Shown: piece by piece, positions 1 through 8,666 of the stretch
How the letters are laid out: every line of letters begins with the position of its first letter
Position numbering within the stretch: position 1 is the stretch's first letter
Assembly: GCF_027487935.1 (NCBI RefSeq)
Contig: NZ_JAIYCP010000005.1
Location: forward strand, 1 to 64,000
Direction of reading: 5' to 3'
DNA from: Brevundimonas sp.
Lineage (GTDB): Bacteria > Pseudomonadota > Alphaproteobacteria > Caulobacterales > Caulobacteraceae
Length of the DNA stretch: 64,000 nucleotides
Position numbers and translations under genes: made by a program
Notes under the pieces: model-generated
Database searches by the model: none
Told to the model about the DNA's origin: nothing
The model's input: the letters and a program-made list of their open reading frames with translations, nothing else

Positions 1-189
1 GACATGCTGCTGGAAGAGCATGGCGTCTACGTCCAGCCGATCAACTATCCGACCGTGCCCAAGGGCACCGAACGGCTGCGCTTCACCCCGTCTCCCAACC
101 ACACCGACGCCATGATGGATGATCTGGTGGCGGCGATGGATCGGCTCTGGACCCGTTGCAATGTGGCGCGGATGCCGGTGGCAGCCTGA
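1..189 (+). CDS. hemA: 5-aminolevulinate synthase, C-terminal fragment (5' end outside window)
   Basis: The reading frame is open from the first base and ends at the TGA at 187-189, so only about 62 C-terminal residues are present. The segment with [20 protein letters not shown] followed by [16 protein letters not shown] is the typical end of alphaproteobacterial 5-aminolevulinate synthase. This PLP enzyme condenses glycine and succinyl-CoA in the first step of C4-pathway heme synthesis. The catalytic lysine lies upstream of the window and cannot be checked. It converges with the dehydrogenase gene that ends at 229, and no clear terminator is visible in the roughly 40-bp gap. Confidence 0.88.
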   Translation, partial: DMLLEEHGVYVQPINYPTVPKGTERLRFTPSPNHTDAMMDDLVAAMDRLWTRCNVARMPVAA

Positions 190-228
190 GGCGAACCCTT
201 CGCTCTAACCCGCGAAAACCGGGCGCCC

Positions 229-1482
229 TCAGCGCGCACCGGGGCCGAACCGTTCGATCCGGAACGGCGACAGATCTACCGCCGGGTCGCGCCCCTCCGC
301 CAGCGACGTCGTCAGCTCGGCGGTGATCGCTGACAGGGTCAGGCCGAGGTGCTGGTGACCGAAGGCGTAGAGGATGCGCGGATCACGCTCCAGCCGGCCG
401 ATGGCGGGCAGATAGTCAGGCAGGGTCGGCCGCGGCCCGACCCAGCGATCCGGTTGGTCTGAGAAAGCAATCCCAAGAGCGGACAGGTTCCGCTCCAGCG
501 CGCGCCATTTTCGCGGGTCGCCGGGCGCATCGGGCGATCCGAACTCGACGAAGCTGGAAGCGCGCAGTCCGCTGGTGAAGCGCGACACCACCATCGAATG
601 CTCCTCGAACACCGTCGGCGGCAGGGTCTGGTTCCAACCGTGGTCGGTGCTCTGCACCGAATAGCCGCGCTCTCCGATCACCGGTGCCGTAACACCCAGC
701 CCGCGCATCAACCGGCCCGCCCAGGCACCCGCCGCGACCAGTGCACCCTCGGCCTCACGCGTGCCACCGCCGTCGAGATGGGCGATCACGCGGTCACCGC
801 CGGACAGACGGGCGACCCGGGCATGGACCACCTCCCCTCCATGCGCTGCGAAGGCCGCCATCAGGGCATCGCGGGCGGCCTGGGGCTCACTGACCTGGGC
901 CGTGCCTGAAAAGCGGATGCCCGCGACCGGCGCGTTCTTCATCACGCTCGCATAGGGGGCCAGATCTTCCAGGCTCATCGGGCGGAAGGCGGCGCTGCCG
1001 GTCGGTGACCGCTGCCATGTCCGAAGACCCTGCTCGGCCGCCAGCTCCGACATCCAGACCACAGCGTGGCCGTCAGGTCCGACAACGCCGGGCGCGCCGG
1101 AAAACTCTGCCAGCCGACGCCAGGCCGGCAGGGCATGGGCGAGAATGGCGGTCAGGGCCGCCTGCCCGCGCGCATGTCGCGCCGGGTCCGAGGCTGAGAT
1201 GAAACGCAGCGCCCAGGGTCCCCAAAGGCCGGCGTCACGCCAGCGGAAATCCAGCGCACCCCCGAGGACAAACAGCCGGCCGGGAAAGGTTCGCAGGCTC
1301 TCGCGCGAGGCCAGGGGCGAGACCTGCTCGGCGGCAATATGGCCGATGTTGCCGAAGGAGGCCGCGCGGCGCGGATCGCCCGGATCGATCAGGGTCACTG
1401 CAAAGCCTGCCGCCTGCAGCCGCAGCGCCGAGGCGGCCCCGACGAGGCCCCCGCCGATAACGAGATAGGATTTCGGCTGCAT
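229..1482 (-). CDS. DadA-type FAD-dependent amino-acid dehydrogenase (probable D-hydroxyproline dehydrogenase)
   Basis: The 417-residue protein opens with a Rossmann FAD motif (GGGLVG at about residues 10-15, then a conserved acidic residue after a beta strand). It ends with a DadA-like GHQHLGLTLS segment and a C-terminal ERFGPG tail, which is the layout of the DAO/DadA oxidoreductase family. Such enzymes oxidise D-amino acids to imino acids and pass electrons to the respiratory chain. The gene is divergent from the DapA-family and epimerase genes, and the 69-bp space between them holds a 12-bp palindrome. This context points to oxidation of cis-4-hydroxy-D-proline to 1-pyrroline-4-hydroxy-2-carboxylate. 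The substrate is an inference from neighbours; the family is clear. Confidence 0.82.
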   Translation of the reverse strand: MQPKSYLVIGGGLVGAASALRLQAAGFAVTLIDPGDPRRAASFGNIGHIAAEQVSPLASRESLRTFPGRLFVLGGALDFRWRDAGLWGPWALRFISASDPARHARGQAALTAILAHALPAWRRLAEFSGAPGVVGPDGHAVVWMSELAAEQGLRTWQRSPTGSAAFRPMSLEDLAPYASVMKNAPVAGIRFSGTAQVSEPQAARDALMAAFAAHGGEVVHARVARLSGGDRVIAHLDGGGTREAEGALVAAGAWAGRLMRGLGVTAPVIGERGYSVQSTDHGWNQTLPPTVFEEHSMVVSRFTSGLRASSFVEFGSPDAPGDPRKWRALERNLSALGIAFSDQPDRWVGPRPTLPDYLPAIGRLERDPRILYAFGHQHLGLTLSAITAELTTSLAEGRDPAVDLSPFRIERFGPGAR

Positions 1483-1508
1483 CGGACTGCCGTTGCCTCG
1501 ACCTCAGG

Positions 1509-1520
1509 ATCGTATACGAT
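1509..1520. promoter_or_regulatory. Perfect 12-bp palindrome ATCGTATACGAT, probable GntR/FCD operator (site 1)
   Basis: The 12 bases equal their own reverse complement. They lie in the short divergent space between the dehydrogenase (start 1482) and the DapA-family gene (start 1552). An identical copy occurs at 5303-5314, in the second divergent gap of the same island. A GTATAC core is typical of operators of FCD-type GntR regulators, and such a regulator is encoded at 3454-4104. Confidence 0.62.
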
Positions 1521-1551
1521 AATGGGACAAGTCACTGAAAGCGAGGACCCG

Positions 1552-2448
1552 ATGTCGATTTCCTGGGAGGGCGTGATCCCCGCCGCCACAACTCAGTTCG
1601 CGGCGGATTTCTCGATTGATTTCGACTCCACCGCCGCCGTGCAGGATGGGCTGATCCGCGACGGTGTGCACGGCCTGATCGTCATGGGCACAGTGGGTGA
1701 AAACAACTCGCTCGACGCTGACGAGAAACGCGCCATGCTTGCCGCGACCGTGAAGACCGTGGCCGGGCGGGTACCCGTGATCGCGGGGGTCGCCGAACTG
1801 GACACCCGACGTGCCGCCGCCTTCGCCCGCGACGCCGAGGCCATAGGTGCCGACGGCCTGATGGTGCTCCCGGCCATGGTCTATGTTCCGACCCAGGCCG
1901 AGCTGGCCGCCCATTTCCGCACGGTGGCCGAGTCCACCGGCCTGCCGATCATGCTGTACAACAACCCGCCTGCCTATCGCGTCAGCATCGGCTTTGAGGC
2001 CCTGCACGCCCTGTCGGACCTGCCCAATGTGGTCGCCCTCAAGGAGAGCGCGCCCGATACGCGCCGGTTCACGGACCTGCTGAACGAGTTCGGTGACCGC
2101 TATGTCCTGTTCGCCGGTCTGGATGATGTGGCGCTGGAGGGCCTGATGCTGGGGGCCCGGGGCTGGGTGTCCGGCCTGACCAATGCCTTTCCGAAGGAGT
2201 CTCTGGCCCTGTGGGACGCCTTCAGGCGCGGCGACATGCAGACCGCCCTGACCATCTACCGCTGGTTCATGCCCCTGCTGCATCTCGACGCCGACCATGA
2301 CCTGGTCCAGTCGATCAAGATCGCCGAACAGGTCATGGGACGCGGCCACGAACGCGTCCGCCCCCCGCGGCATCCGCTGGTCGGTGCCCGCCGCGCCGAG
2401 GTGATCGCCATGGTCGAGAAGGCTGCCGCCACCCGCCCGGTCCTCTAG
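1552..2448 (+). CDS. DapA-family lyase/deaminase (probable 1-pyrroline-4-hydroxy-2-carboxylate deaminase)
   Basis: The 298-residue protein is a TIM-barrel member of the dihydrodipicolinate synthase/N-acetylneuraminate lyase family. It has the Schiff-base lysine in VVALKESAPD (Lys164) and the catalytic tyrosine in MLYNNPP (Tyr136). Start 1552 is preferred because GAGGA precedes it at good spacing and family proteins begin here; an in-frame ATG at 1522 lies next to the palindrome. It is followed one base later by the epimerase gene. Beside a hydroxyproline epimerase and a D-amino-acid dehydrogenase, the expected role is deamination of 1-pyrroline-4-hydroxy-2-carboxylate to alpha-ketoglutarate semialdehyde. 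Lysine-pathway DapA is less likely because of this context. Confidence 0.82.
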   Translation: MSISWEGVIPAATTQFAADFSIDFDSTAAVQDGLIRDGVHGLIVMGTVGENNSLDADEKRAMLAATVKTVAGRVPVIAGVAELDTRRAAAFARDAEAIGADGLMVLPAMVYVPTQAELAAHFRTVAESTGLPIMLYNNPPAYRVSIGFEALHALSDLPNVVALKESAPDTRRFTDLLNEFGDRYVLFAGLDDVALEGLMLGARGWVSGLTNAFPKESLALWDAFRRGDMQTALTIYRWFMPLLHLDADHDLVQSIKIAEQVMGRGHERVRPPRHPLVGARRAEVIAMVEKAAATRPVL

Positions 2449-2449
2449 A

Positions 2450-3451
2450 ATGGCCCGGCACGTCTTCCGCTGCATCGACGGCCACACCGCCGGCAATCCC
2501 GTGCGGCTGGTGATCGAAGGCGCGCCGGTCCTGACCGGCGACAGCATGAGCGCGCGGCGGCAGGACTTCATGGCGCGCTACGACTGGATCCGGACGGGCC
2601 TGTGTTTCGAGCCGCGCGGCCACGACATGATGAGCGGCGGCTTCCTCTATCCGCCCACGACCCCGGAAGCCGATGTCGGCATCCTGTTCATCGAGACCAG
2701 CGGCTGCCTGCCCATGTGCGGCCACGGGACCATCGGCATCATCACCTTTGCGCTGGAGCACGGCCTGATCAACCCGCGCACACCGGGCAAGGTCATCGCC
2801 GAAGTCCCCGCCGGCGTGATCGAACTCGACTATGTGCAGGACGGAGCCCGCGTCCGGTCCGTGCGCATCCGCAATGTGGCCTCATGGCTCGACAAACGGG
2901 GCATCGAGATCGAGGTCCCCGATTTCGGCCCGCTGACGATCGATGTGGCCTATGGCGGCAATTTCTACGCCATCATCGAGCCGCAGGGCCCCTATTCCGG
3001 GCTCGACGCCCTCGGTGCCGCACGCATCCTCCAGCTTTCCCCGGTGATCCGTACGCTCCTGCGCGAAGCCTTCACCCCGGTGCATCCAATCGATCCAACC
3101 ATTCGCGGCGTCTCCCACCTGCTCTGGGCCGACGTACCGAAGGGCAAAGGGGCCGACGGACGCAATGCCGTCTTCTATGGCGACAAGGCCATCGACCGCA
3201 GTCCCTGCGGCACAGGCACCTCGGCGCGACTGGCTCAACTGCATGCCACAGGCCGCCTCGCGGTCGGCCAAGCCTTTGTCCACGAGAGCTATATCGGCAG
3301 CCGGTTCACCGGCCGCGTCGAAACCGAGACAGAGGTCGGCGGCCGACCCGCCATCATTCCCTCGGTGGAGGGCTCGGCCATCGCCACCGGCCTGAACGAG
3401 ATCTGGATCGACGATGAGGACGTCTTCGCGCACGGTTTCCAGGTCGTCTGA
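2450..3451 (+). CDS. Proline racemase family protein, probable 4-hydroxyproline 2-epimerase
   Basis: This 333-residue PLP-independent enzyme carries both catalytic thiols of the proline racemase family: Cys90 in PMCGHGTIG and Cys253 in SPCGTGTSA. Trans-3-hydroxyproline dehydratases of the same family replace the second cysteine with threonine, so an epimerase or racemase is favoured. The reaction would interconvert trans-4-hydroxy-L-proline and cis-4-hydroxy-D-proline in the cytoplasm. It starts one base after the DapA-family stop and is followed two bases later by the GntR regulator, so the three genes look like one transcript. Confidence 0.87.
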   Translation: MARHVFRCIDGHTAGNPVRLVIEGAPVLTGDSMSARRQDFMARYDWIRTGLCFEPRGHDMMSGGFLYPPTTPEADVGILFIETSGCLPMCGHGTIGIITFALEHGLINPRTPGKVIAEVPAGVIELDYVQDGARVRSVRIRNVASWLDKRGIEIEVPDFGPLTIDVAYGGNFYAIIEPQGPYSGLDALGAARILQLSPVIRTLLREAFTPVHPIDPTIRGVSHLLWADVPKGKGADGRNAVFYGDKAIDRSPCGTGTSARLAQLHATGRLAVGQAFVHESYIGSRFTGRVETETEVGGRPAIIPSVEGSAIATGLNEIWIDDEDVFAHGFQVV

Positions 3452-3453
3452 GG

Positions 3454-4104
3454 ATGGCGCTTAGGCCCCCGCGTCTGCTGCCGGATCAAATCCTTGCCGA
3501 GGCGCGGGAGCGGATCCTGTCCGGTCGCCTGGCCGCCGATGCGCCGATCCGTCAGGACGCCCTCGCGCTGGAACTGGGCGTCAGCAAGATCCCGCTGCGC
3601 GAGGCCCTGGCGCGGCTGGAGAGCGAGGGGCTGGTCGTCTCCCATCCCAATCGCGGCTATATCGTCCGGCCACTGTCGCGCACCGACGCGGAAGACGTCT
3701 TCGACCTACGGCTGCGCATCGAGCCGAACGCCTGCGTTCTCGGTGCTGTCGGGGCGGATCAGGCCGCGCAGGACGCCGCCCGCGCCGCCTTCGCTGCGCT
3801 CGAAGCCGCCCTGCGCGACGGGCTTGCCGATGTCGGTCGGCGGAACCGCGAATTCCATCTGGCGCTGGTTCGCCCCTCGGGACGTGAGGTCACCATCGAG
3901 ACCGTCGACCGGCTGCTGGCCTTGTCGGAACGCTATGTGCGGGTGCATCTCGGCGAGCACCGCCGCCTCGACCGCGCCAGCCAGGAGCACGGCGTCCTGC
4001 TCCAGGCCTGGCTGGAGCGCCGGACCGAAACGGTACGTCGCGAGGCCCGCGCCCATATCCGCACGACCCTGTCCGACCTGCGCGCCCAGCTGCCGGAAAC
4101 CTAG
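3454..4104 (+). CDS. GntR-family transcriptional regulator, FCD (FadR C-terminal) type
   Basis: The 216 residues show an N-terminal winged helix (about 5-70, including DALALELGVSKIPLREALARLE) and a helical FCD ligand domain with RIEPNA, NREFHLALVRPSG and the late EH motif that usually contributes metal or ligand contacts. It is the last gene of the DapA/epimerase transcript and overlaps the convergent peptidase gene by four bases. The two ATCGTATACGAT palindromes in the island's divergent promoter regions are its likely operators. The effector is probably hydroxyproline or an intermediate, by inference. Confidence 0.88.
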   Translation: MALRPPRLLPDQILAEARERILSGRLAADAPIRQDALALELGVSKIPLREALARLESEGLVVSHPNRGYIVRPLSRTDAEDVFDLRLRIEPNACVLGAVGADQAAQDAARAAFAALEAALRDGLADVGRRNREFHLALVRPSGREVTIETVDRLLALSERYVRVHLGEHRRLDRASQEHGVLLQAWLERRTETVRREARAHIRTTLSDLRAQLPET

Positions 4105-5273
4105 CGCTCCGGCCAGGCCGGGACGTCGGCGAACGGCTCGTCGAGACTGTGCTGGGGTCGGGTGAACCATTCCGGCCCGGCATCGGTCATGTGGAAATGA
4201 TCCTCCAGCCGCACACCGAACCGGCCCGGCACGACGATCATCGGCTCGTTGGAGAAGCACATGCCGGTCGCCAGCGGCGTGGTGTCGCCCTTCACCAGAT
4301 AGGGCCCCTCGTGGATGTCCAGACCGATGCCGTGGCCCGTCCGGTGCGGCAGGCCGGGCAGGCTGTAGCCGGGGCCGAAGCCATCCACCTCCAGCGACCG
4401 CCGGGCCGCCGCATCGACGGCCTCGCAGGCAGCACCGGGCCGGGCTGCCTCGAAGGCCGCGGCCTGGGCCCGCTTTTCGGCTTCCCAGACCCGGCGGACC
4501 TCGGGCGTCGCCTCCCCGAACACATAGGTGCGGGTGATATCGGAGCTGTAGCCGTCGATCCGCGTGCCGGTGTCGATCAGCACCACGTCGCCCTGGGCCA
4601 GGGCCCGGTCGCCCTCTCCGCCATGCGGCAGGGACGTGTCCTCGCCGAAAGAGACAATGCAGAAGGAATTGCCCGACCCGCCCAGCGCCCGGTGCTGGTC
4701 ATCGATGAAGCGCACGACCTCGGATGCCCGTTGACCGGCATGAAGCTGCAGATGGGCGCGGCGATGGACCTCGAGGGTGATAGCCTTCGCGTGGCGCATC
4801 TGTGCGATCTCGGCCGGGGATTTGCGGCTTCGCAGTGGGTGGATCAGCGGGCCGGCGTCGGCGAGGCGCGCATCGTCGATCTCGGCCCGCAGGCTGCGGT
4901 ACATCCCCAGTGCCATCCGCTCATCGACCGCCATGCGCCCGGTGGGGCCGATCCGTTCGGCGACCAGACGCCAGGGGCTCTCGTCTTCCTCCCAGGTCAG
5001 GATCTCTCCGGGAAGACTGATCAGCCCCTCGACCTTTTCCAGCTCGAACTGCGGTGTGATGTAGTCGAGGTCACCCGAGGCATGGACCAGGGCCCCCACG
5101 AGGCGTTCAGAAGCGTACCAGTCCAGCCCGGTGAAATAGCGCAGGCTGGAGGTTGAACCGAGCAGCACAGTCTCGACACCGGCCGCCTCCATCCCCTGCC
5201 TCAGCCCGGTCAGACGCCCCTGTCGCTCGGCCACGCCGATCGGAGCCGGCGCCTTTGCTGACATGCTGACCAT
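4101..5273 (-). CDS. M24-family metallopeptidase (Xaa-Pro dipeptidase/aminopeptidase-like)
   Basis: The 390-residue protein has a creatinase-type N-terminal domain and a pita-bread catalytic domain. Visible metal-ligand segments are VVLIDTGTRIDGYSSDITRT (the Asp...Asp pair), LPHRTGHGIGLDIHEGP (His) and CFSNEPMIV plus GVRLEDHF (two Glu). Enzymes of this type release residues N-terminal to proline. Start 5273 is chosen because the longer frame to 5366 would run through the palindrome at 5303-5314. Placed in a hydroxyproline island, it probably frees Xaa-Pro or Xaa-Hyp dipeptides. Confidence 0.86.
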   Translation of the reverse strand: MVSMSAKAPAPIGVAERQGRLTGLRQGMEAAGVETVLLGSTSSLRYFTGLDWYASERLVGALVHASGDLDYITPQFELEKVEGLISLPGEILTWEEDESPWRLVAERIGPTGRMAVDERMALGMYRSLRAEIDDARLADAGPLIHPLRSRKSPAEIAQMRHAKAITLEVHRRAHLQLHAGQRASEVVRFIDDQHRALGGSGNSFCIVSFGEDTSLPHGGEGDRALAQGDVVLIDTGTRIDGYSSDITRTYVFGEATPEVRRVWEAEKRAQAAAFEAARPGAACEAVDAAARRSLEVDGFGPGYSLPGLPHRTGHGIGLDIHEGPYLVKGDTTPLATGMCFSNEPMIVVPGRFGVRLEDHFHMTDAGPEWFTRPQHSLDEPFADVPAWPER

Positions 5274-5302
5274 GGCCTGCTCCCGTCGCCGTCGGATTGA
5301 GT

Positions 5303-5314
5303 ATCGTATACGAT
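5303..5314. promoter_or_regulatory. Perfect 12-bp palindrome ATCGTATACGAT, probable GntR/FCD operator (site 2)
   Basis: This copy is identical to the one at 1509-1520. It sits between the divergent M24 peptidase (start 5273) and TSUP transporter (start 5354), about 30-40 bp from each start. It lies where a repressor would block both promoters, and it ties the peptidase and transporter to the same regulator as the epimerase operon. Confidence 0.62.
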
Positions 5315-5353
5315 CGTGCTCAGTTGAAAGCCGAACGACAAGGGGGAAAGATC

Positions 5354-6223
5354 TTGGTCCTGACAATTCTTCTGACGGCTCTGGCCTTGCTCGCGATGAC
5401 CTTCGTCGTGGTTCTCGTCCGGGCGGCGATCAAACGCAGGACCGACGCACCCGGACCGGAAGCGGTCATCCTCGGGGCCGTCGTCAATTTCTTCGACACC
5501 CTCGGCATCGGTTCCTTCGCCCCGACCACCGCCTGGCTGCGGTTCCGCAAGATGACGCCCGACAGCTTCATTCCGGCGACCCTGAACGTTGGCCACGCCC
5601 TGCCCACCATGGTTCAGTCGGCGGTCTTTCTCGTGCTGCTGGGCGTGCACGTCGACCCCATGCTGCTGGTCTTGTGCATCGTCGCTGCGGTGTCCGGTGC
5701 GGTCGTGGGTGCGCCTCTGATGGTGCGGGCTCCGGTGCGGGTGGTTCAGGGTGTCGTCGGCATCGCCCTGCTGATCGCAGCGGCCCTCTATGCCATGAGC
5801 AATCTGGACCTGATGCCGATCGGCGGAACCGCCACGGCGCTGGAACCACGCCTGATGTGGATCGCCGTGGCCGGCCATTTCATCATGGGCATGCTGATGT
5901 CATTCGGGATTGGCCTCTATGCACCGGCCCTGATCCTGCTCAGCCTTCTGGGCCTCGACCCGCGCCTGGCCTTTCCCATCATGGCCAGCGCCTGCGCCTT
6001 TCTGATGCCGACCACCGGGTTGCGCTACATCCATGCCGAACGCATCGACCTGCGGATTGTCATCGGCATGGCCCTCGGCGGCATTCCGGCGGTTCTGGTC
6101 GCCGCCTTCCTGGTCAAGGAAATGCCGATCGAGCCGTTGCGCTGGGCTGTCGTGGTCGTGGTCCTCTACGCCGCCGCCCTGTTGCTGCGAGCCGCAAGCA
6201 AACGGGATGCACTGACGACCTAG
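5354..6223 (+). CDS. TSUP (TauE/SafE) family membrane transporter
   Basis: About 289 residues with eight or so hydrophobic segments. The conserved GAVVNFFDTLGIGSFAPTTA in the first third and a related stretch with FIMGMLMSFGIGLYAPALI in the second half show the duplicated TauE/SafE repeat. TTG at 5354 is preferred as the start, because AGGGGG lies seven bases upstream; a TTG at 5297 would place the palindromic operator inside the gene. TSUP proteins usually move organic or sulfur anions. Here it may export or import an intermediate of the hydroxyproline route, but the substrate cannot be read from sequence. Confidence 0.8.
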   Translation: MVLTILLTALALLAMTFVVVLVRAAIKRRTDAPGPEAVILGAVVNFFDTLGIGSFAPTTAWLRFRKMTPDSFIPATLNVGHALPTMVQSAVFLVLLGVHVDPMLLVLCIVAAVSGAVVGAPLMVRAPVRVVQGVVGIALLIAAALYAMSNLDLMPIGGTATALEPRLMWIAVAGHFIMGMLMSFGIGLYAPALILLSLLGLDPRLAFPIMASACAFLMPTTGLRYIHAERIDLRIVIGMALGGIPAVLVAAFLVKEMPIEPLRWAVVVVVLYAAALLLRAASKRDALTT

Positions 6224-6351
6224 GGTCGCGCGCGGACGGATTCGCCGGGAGCAGCGGCGGACTTTGGCTCCAAGGGAACCGCAGGTGTCCAACCTCGGAA
6301 TGATCCAGCCCCTCGGGACGGCACCATCAACGCCTGTGGACTATCGCCGGA

Positions 6352-6370
6352 TTTTATTTCAAGCTTAAAA
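6352..6370. promoter_or_regulatory. AT-rich TTTTA-N9-TAAAA inverted repeat before the aromatic-CoA operon
   Basis: The 148-bp gap before the start at 6372 ends with an AT-rich patch, unusual in this GC-rich DNA, containing TTTTA and TAAAA arms nine bases apart. It could be part of the promoter or a site for the MarR-type regulator encoded inside the operon. The arms are short, so this is a weak call. Confidence 0.25.
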
Positions 6371-6371
6371 C

Positions 6372-8666
6372 ATGTCGTCAGATCGCACTGTCAGAAGCAT
6401 CGCCATCGCCGGCGCCGGGCCGGGTGGCCTGTATCTCGCCATTTCCCTGAAGCTGCGTGATCCGTCACTGGAGGTCGTGGTCCATGAGCGCAACCGGCCG
6501 GACGACACCTTCGGCTGGGGCGTGGTCTTCTCCGACCAGACCCTCGCAAATCTCAAGGCCAATGATCCGGAAACCGCCGCCATCATCGAGGCGGCCTTCG
6601 TCCATTGGGACGACATCGACGTCCACATCCATGGCCGGACGATCCGATCGGGCGGGCATGGTTTCGCAGGTATCGGCCGGCAGCGGCTGCTGACCATCCT
6701 TCAGGATCGCGCCCGGTCGCTCGGGGTCGAGCTGAGGTTCGAGGACGAGGTCGCCGACATCCGCGCCCTGCCCGCTGATGTCATCGTCGCCGCCGACGGC
6801 CTCAACAGTCGCGTCCGCAACCAGAACCCCGAGGTTTTCGGCGTCGATATCGATGTCCGGACCAACAAATACATCTGGCTGGGCACGAAACAGTCCTTCG
6901 ACGCCTTCACCTTCGCCTTTGTCGAGACCCCGCACGGCTGGATCTGGGCCCACGCCTATCAGTTCGAACCGGGTGCCTCGACCTTCATCGTCGAGTGCTC
7001 GGAAGCGACCTGGCGGAGCCTCGGCTTTGACGCCATGGACCAGGACCAGACCTGCCGCACGGCCGAAGACCTGTTCGCCGACTGGCTGGGCGGTCATGCC
7101 CTGATGAGCAATGCCAGACACCTGCGCGGCTCGGCCTGGCTGAATTTCCCGCGCGTGGCCTGTTCGAACTGGCGCGACGGCAAGGTAGTCCTGCTGGGAG
7201 ACGCCGCCCACACCGCCCATTTCTCCATCGGCTCCGGCACCAAACTGGCCTTCGAGGACGCCATCCGCCTGGCCGAGACCCTGACCGAAGCCGACGATCT
7301 CGACGCGGGCCTGGCGGCCTATGAGTCCGAGCGCCGGGTCGAGGTGCTCAAGCTGCAGAGCGCAGCCCGTAACTCCACCGAATGGTTCGAGACCATCGAC
7401 CGCTATGTCGGCCTCGATCCGCTGCAGTTTACCTACAGCCTGCTCACGCGCAGCCAGCGTGTCAGCCATGAGAACCTCCGTCTGCGGGACCGTGACTTCC
7501 TGACCGGCGTCGAGCGCTGGTTCGCTGAGCAGGCCGGCGCTCCGTCCGCAGACAATCCGCCTCCCCCCATGTTCGCACCGCTGAAGCTGCGCGGCCTGAC
7601 CCTCCCCAATCGCGTCGTCGTCTCGCCCATGTGCATGTACTCAGCCGAGGACGGCCTGGTCAGCGACTTCCACCTGGTACACCTCGGCAGCCGGGCACTC
7701 GGCGGTGCCGGACTGGTCTTCACCGAGATGACCGACGTATCGGCCGACGCCCGCATCACCCCGGGCTGCGCGGGCCTGTACCGACCCGAACACCGCGTTG
7801 CCTGGAAGCGGATCGTCGACTTCGTGCACGGTCAGGGGTCCCGCATCGCGATCCAGCTGGCCCATGCCGGCCGCAGGGGATCGGTCGAACGGCCCTGGGG
7901 GTCGCGCGCTGATCAACCGCTGGAGGACGGATGGCCACTGATCGCGCCCTCCCCCGTTCCGTGGACGGACAAGGACCAGACACCGCGCGAAATGAACCGG
8001 GCCGACATGGACCGGGTGCGCGACGCCTTCGTCCAGGCGACGCGCTGGGCCGCCGAGGCCGGCTTCGACATGGCCGAGCTGCACTGCGCCCACGGCTATC
8101 TGCTGTCGTCCTTCCTGACGCCGGTCTCCAACCATCGCACCGATGAGTACGGCGGCACGGTCGGGAACCGCCTCCGTTTCCCGCTGGAAGTCTTCGCCGC
8201 CATGCGTGCCGTCTGGCCGCAGGACCGGCCGATGTCCGTGCGACTGTCCGCGACCGACTGGGTCGATGACGGTCTGACGCCCGAGGACTCCGTCGTCATC
8301 GCCCGGGCCTTTGCCGACGCCGGCTGCGACCTGATCGACGTCTCGGCCGGATCGACCACGCCCGACGCGCGGCCCGTCTATGGCAGGATGTTCCAGACCC
8401 CGTTCAGCGACCGCATCCGCAACGAGGCGGGCGTGGCGACCATGGCCGTCGGCAACATCTATGAGACCGACCACGTCAACAGCATCCTCGCCGCCGGCCG
8501 CGCTGACCTGTGCGCCCTCGCCCGGCCGCATCTGGCCGACCCCAACTGGAGCCTGCGTGCCGCCGCCGAGCTCGGCTGGCGCGGTCAGATGCCGCCGGTC
8601 CAGTATCTCGCCGGCTTCGGCCAGCTGGCCCGTAACCTCGAAAAGCAGCAGGCGGGACCGGTATGA
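6372..8666 (+). CDS. Fused FAD monooxygenase / old-yellow-enzyme reductase (2-aminobenzoyl-CoA monooxygenase/reductase type)
   Basis: The 764-residue protein has two enzyme domains. Residues about 8-370 are a class A flavoprotein hydroxylase with GAGPGG at 14-19 and [14 protein letters not shown] near 276. Residues about 398-755 are an old-yellow-enzyme TIM barrel with [34 protein letters not shown] near 571 and HRTDEYGG. This fusion is known for anthraniloyl-CoA monooxygenase/reductase and is often labelled salicylyl-CoA 5-hydroxylase. It would hydroxylate and dearomatise an ortho-substituted benzoyl-CoA in the cytoplasm. The downstream CoA ligase, beta-oxidation enzymes and RidA favour 2-aminobenzoyl-CoA. 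It overlaps the next gene by ATGA. Confidence 0.85.
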   Translation: MSSDRTVRSIAIAGAGPGGLYLAISLKLRDPSLEVVVHERNRPDDTFGWGVVFSDQTLANLKANDPETAAIIEAAFVHWDDIDVHIHGRTIRSGGHGFAGIGRQRLLTILQDRARSLGVELRFEDEVADIRALPADVIVAADGLNSRVRNQNPEVFGVDIDVRTNKYIWLGTKQSFDAFTFAFVETPHGWIWAHAYQFEPGASTFIVECSEATWRSLGFDAMDQDQTCRTAEDLFADWLGGHALMSNARHLRGSAWLNFPRVACSNWRDGKVVLLGDAAHTAHFSIGSGTKLAFEDAIRLAETLTEADDLDAGLAAYESERRVEVLKLQSAARNSTEWFETIDRYVGLDPLQFTYSLLTRSQRVSHENLRLRDRDFLTGVERWFAEQAGAPSADNPPPPMFAPLKLRGLTLPNRVVVSPMCMYSAEDGLVSDFHLVHLGSRALGGAGLVFTEMTDVSADARITPGCAGLYRPEHRVAWKRIVDFVHGQGSRIAIQLAHAGRRGSVERPWGSRADQPLEDGWPLIAPSPVPWTDKDQTPREMNRADMDRVRDAFVQATRWAAEAGFDMAELHCAHGYLLSSFLTPVSNHRTDEYGGTVGNRLRFPLEVFAAMRAVWPQDRPMSVRLSATDWVDDGLTPEDSVVIARAFADAGCDLIDVSAGSTTPDARPVYGRMFQTPFSDRIRNEAGVATMAVGNIYETDHVNSILAAGRADLCALARPHLADPNWSLRAAAELGWRGQMPPVQYLAGFGQLARNLEKQQAGPV

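Noticed and set aside
16-3445. Long antisense and alternate-frame open frames over the hydroxyproline genes (for example 1504-2571 minus and 2602-3417 plus)
   Set aside because: They are Arg/His/Gly-rich shadows of GC-rich coding DNA without motifs, and they overlap genes with clear catalytic residues.
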